Positions 62,501-64,000 of a DNA stretch of 64,000 nt are shown piece by piece. The DNA comes from Nocardioides gansuensis (GTDB lineage Bacteria; Actinomycetota; Actinomycetes; Propionibacteriales; Nocardioidaceae). Location: positions 496,001 to 560,000 of the forward strand of contig NZ_QDGZ01000001.1 of NCBI RefSeq assembly GCF_003076135.1. The letters are read 5' to 3'. The notes beneath the pieces were generated by a model, which did not search any database, was not told the origin of the DNA, and saw nothing but the letters and a program-made list of their open reading frames with translations. Within the stretch, counting starts at the first letter, position 1. Every line of letters begins with the position of its first letter. The position numbers and the translations under genes were made by a program.

Positions 62501-62962
62501 GTGACCGAGACGCGTCAACAAGCGGCGGCCGAACTGGGCCGTGCGTTGCAGCGGTACCAGCGCAGCGTGCAGGCCTTCGACGACCGCGTGGGCCGCAGCC
62601 TGGGACTCAACCCCGCGGACCTGCGCTGCCTTGACTGGCTGACCGAGGGCCCCCTCTCCGCAGGACAGCTGAGCCAGGCGACCGGGCTGCGGCCCGCCGC
62701 GACCACCGCGCTGATCGACCGACTCGTCGCCAAGGGATACGTGCGACGCGTGCCCGCTGCCGGCGATCGGCGCCGAGTGCTCGTGGAGATGACCGAGGAG
62801 GGCGCTGCCCGCACGTGGGCCTGCTACGGACCGATGGTCCAGGAGGGCGAGGGTCTGTTGTCCGGGTTCACCCGCGCAGAGCTCGCCCGGATGCGCGATC
62901 TGCTCATCGCGATGATCGAGCTCACCGACCGGCACGCTGAGCGGCTGGTCACGGAGTCTTAG
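62501..62962 (+). CDS. MarR family transcriptional regulator
   Basis: A 153-residue winged-helix protein: LGLNPADLRCLDWLTEGPLSAGQLSQATGLRPAATTALIDRLVAKGYVRRVPAAGDRRRVLVEMTEEG is the DNA-binding part with the wing; helices before and after dimerise. GTG 62501 is chosen for the AAGGA 8-12 nt upstream. Divergent from the FAD monooxygenase, which it most likely represses. A 122-nt gap follows with no recognised element. Confidence 0.87.
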   Translation: MTETRQQAAAELGRALQRYQRSVQAFDDRVGRSLGLNPADLRCLDWLTEGPLSAGQLSQATGLRPAATTALIDRLVAKGYVRRVPAAGDRRRVLVEMTEEGAARTWACYGPMVQEGEGLLSGFTRAELARMRDLLIAMIELTDRHAERLVTES

Positions 62963-63084
62963 CTGTGATGTCCAGGGACGTTGTCCTGCTGGATATCGGT
63001 CAGCCTGCCTGAAGGGCGTCGGAACGGCGCAACTTGCTGATCGCGCAATACGCGCGGACCGGCGCCGGGCGACGGCGTCCTCCT

Positions 63085-64000
63085 TCAGAAGCGCTCCGTG
63101 CCGCGCAGCTTCCGCGGGCGGCCGTCGGGGTCGTAGAGGGCGTGGTACGCGGGCCGTGCCCAGAGCCGGGTGCGTGCCGACAGGGCGGGGGGCACGTGGT
63201 GGCGTATCCGGCTCCCTGGAGCGCCCGCCCGCTCGACCCACAGGGCCATCGGGTCGCTCAGGTCCGACAGCCGCGGGTCGTCCGGCGGCAGACCGAGGTG
63301 CTCGGCCCACAGGGAGGTCCGCGTGCTGCGGGGGAGCGCACCGTCGGGATCGACGACCGCGCACGTGAGCTCGGAGTCGTGAGTCCAGGAGCGCAGGTTG
63401 AGGTTGTCCGAACCGATGGTCATCCACTCGTCGTCGACCACGCAGACCTTCGCGTGCACGTAGATCGGTGTCCCGGCGGCGTTCTCGAGGTCGAACATCG
63501 CGAACCGGTCACCACCCGCCTCGCGCAGCCGGTCCCAGGCCAGCCGCTGCCCGTACATCATCGGCGGCCCGCTGATGCGGTTGTCCTCCTCCGGGTATCT
63601 CGGGACGACGGCGATGACGTGCAGCTCCGGCTCGCGCCGGAGCGCCTCGGCCAGCGTCGTTGCCACGAGGGCGGACCAGAAGTACTGGTCCTCGATGTAG
63701 ACCACCCGCCTGGCCCGTTCGAACGCACGCGAGTAGGCCCTCGCGATCGAGCGTTCGCCTTCGGGCGCAAAGGGGTACGGCGGCCGCTTGGCCGGGTACG
63801 TCCGCAGGATCTGCACCTGGTGTGGACCTGCCTCGGGAGGCGGGTCCCAGCGCTCCGGCAGATCCTCGGGATGCCGCGGCATCCTGGCCAGCCGGTGCAG
63901 GACCGCCCGGTAGGGGTTGCGATGGTCGACCGGCGTGGGGTCGTCCCAGCGCTCCGCGAACGTGTCGAGCACGTGCGCCACCGCGGGTCCACGGATCTCC
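63085..64000 (-). CDS. Phospholipase D family protein, 5' end beyond window
   Basis: The last 305 or so codons of a larger gene; the frame stays open to the right edge (EIRGPAVAHVLDTFAERWDDPTP), so the first HKD motif must lie outside. The visible second HKD motif is HAKVCVVDDEWMTIGSDNLNLRS (H-x-K-x4-D with GS-x-N), and YIEDQYFWSALVATTLAEALR is typical for PLD enzymes. It hydrolyses or transfers phosphatidyl groups. GTG 63981 is not the true start. Confidence 0.88.
   Translation of the reverse strand, partial: EIRGPAVAHVLDTFAERWDDPTPVDHRNPYRAVLHRLARMPRHPEDLPERWDPPPEAGPHQVQILRTYPAKRPPYPFAPEGERSIARAYSRAFERARRVVYIEDQYFWSALVATTLAEALRREPELHVIAVVPRYPEEDNRISGPPMMYGQRLAWDRLREAGGDRFAMFDLENAAGTPIYVHAKVCVVDDEWMTIGSDNLNLRSWTHDSELTCAVVDPDGALPRSTRTSLWAEHLGLPPDDPRLSDLSDPMALWVERAGAPGSRIRHHVPPALSARTRLWARPAYHALYDPDGRPRKLRGTERF

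Noticed and set aside
63085..63981. Complete phospholipase with start at GTG 63981
   Set aside because: The frame continues to the window edge with PLD-like sequence (EIRGPAVAHV), and the first HKD motif is missing, so the gene is cut by the edge.

Overview
This 64 kb window is very GC-rich, with dense, short-spaced genes, many GTG starts and many GTGA/ATGA start-stop overlaps. The gene content points to an actinobacterium of the Nocardioides type. Supporting marks are an HbhA-like Lys/Ala/Pro-tailed protein beside an XRE regulator and a DUF2516 membrane protein (as in Mycobacterium Rv0474-Rv0476), a GpgS-FolP2 pair, a fused isobutyryl-CoA mutase (IcmF), a fused RmlC-RmlD, and many copies of one palindromic repeat (GGTCTCGA..CTCGACCA / TGGTCGAG..TCGAGACC). 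I recognise no tRNA, rRNA, CRISPR array, prophage or insertion sequence.

Layout. (1) 0-5.1 kb: polysaccharide genes (partial glycosyltransferase, FkbM methyltransferase and acyltransferase on the minus strand; a GDP-mannose 3,5-epimerase-like enzyme, glycosyltransferase and methyltransferase on the plus strand). (2) 5.1-7.1 kb: a sulfur operon (DUF4395, CysA2-type sulfurtransferase, SseC-like DUF1416) behind an unannotated 25-residue Cys-containing leader peptide with alternative stem-loops. (3) 7.3-8.5 kb: Hsp20 and a divergent HspR-like MerR regulator. (4) 8.6-16.8 kb: sulfate assimilation (cysD, cysN, TauE-type exporter, an APS kinase with a degenerate ATP-sulfurylase domain), a GH16 lipoprotein, dtd, a BKACE enzyme and an asparaginase. 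(5) 16.9-18.9 kb: XRE regulator, HbhA-like protein, DUF2516 protein, cupin. (6) 19-28 kb: nucleotide-sugar genes (rmlCD, rmlB, rmlA, a DUF4012 protein, an initiating sugar-phosphate transferase, two tandem GMD enzymes, a GalE-type epimerase). (7) 28-32.6 kb: gpgS, folP2, a shortened LigB-like protein, a RibD-type reductase, an MFS transporter. (8) 32.6-38.5 kb: acyl-CoA dehydrogenase, a metal/cobalamin-receptor-like protein, IcmF, MarR. (9) 38.5-47.2 kb: purine and glyoxylate catabolism (AllR-like IclR, malic-enzyme remnant, malate synthase, DUF6986, thiamine-binding protein, HTH protein, uraD, uraH, uricase, 8-oxoguanine deaminase, second IclR). (10) 47.2-64 kb: mixed accessory genes (methyltransferase/LuxR pair, phosphoesterase, MMPL transporter with a divergent two-component system, a secreted DUF1906 protein, slipin, small proteins, FAD oxidoreductase/MarR pair, phospholipase D).

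The most coherent module is region 9. Guanine-type purines go through 8-oxoguanine deaminase and the uricase/HIUase/OHCU-decarboxylase chain toward allantoin, and allantoin-derived glyoxylate would be condensed with acetyl-CoA by malate synthase. A shared box (core TCCG.AT..CGAAA) sits before the IclR gene, the malate-synthase operon and the uricase operon, so one AllR-like regulon is proposed.

Two patterns run through the whole window. First, at least twelve genes have a TANNNT -10 box 5-7 nt before an ATG or GTG with no usable ribosome binding site between, which suggests leaderless mRNAs. Second, the palindromic repeat is not confined to gaps. It is read in frame inside IcmF, the APS kinase, a LigB-like protein, GpgS and the tail of the DUF4395 protein.
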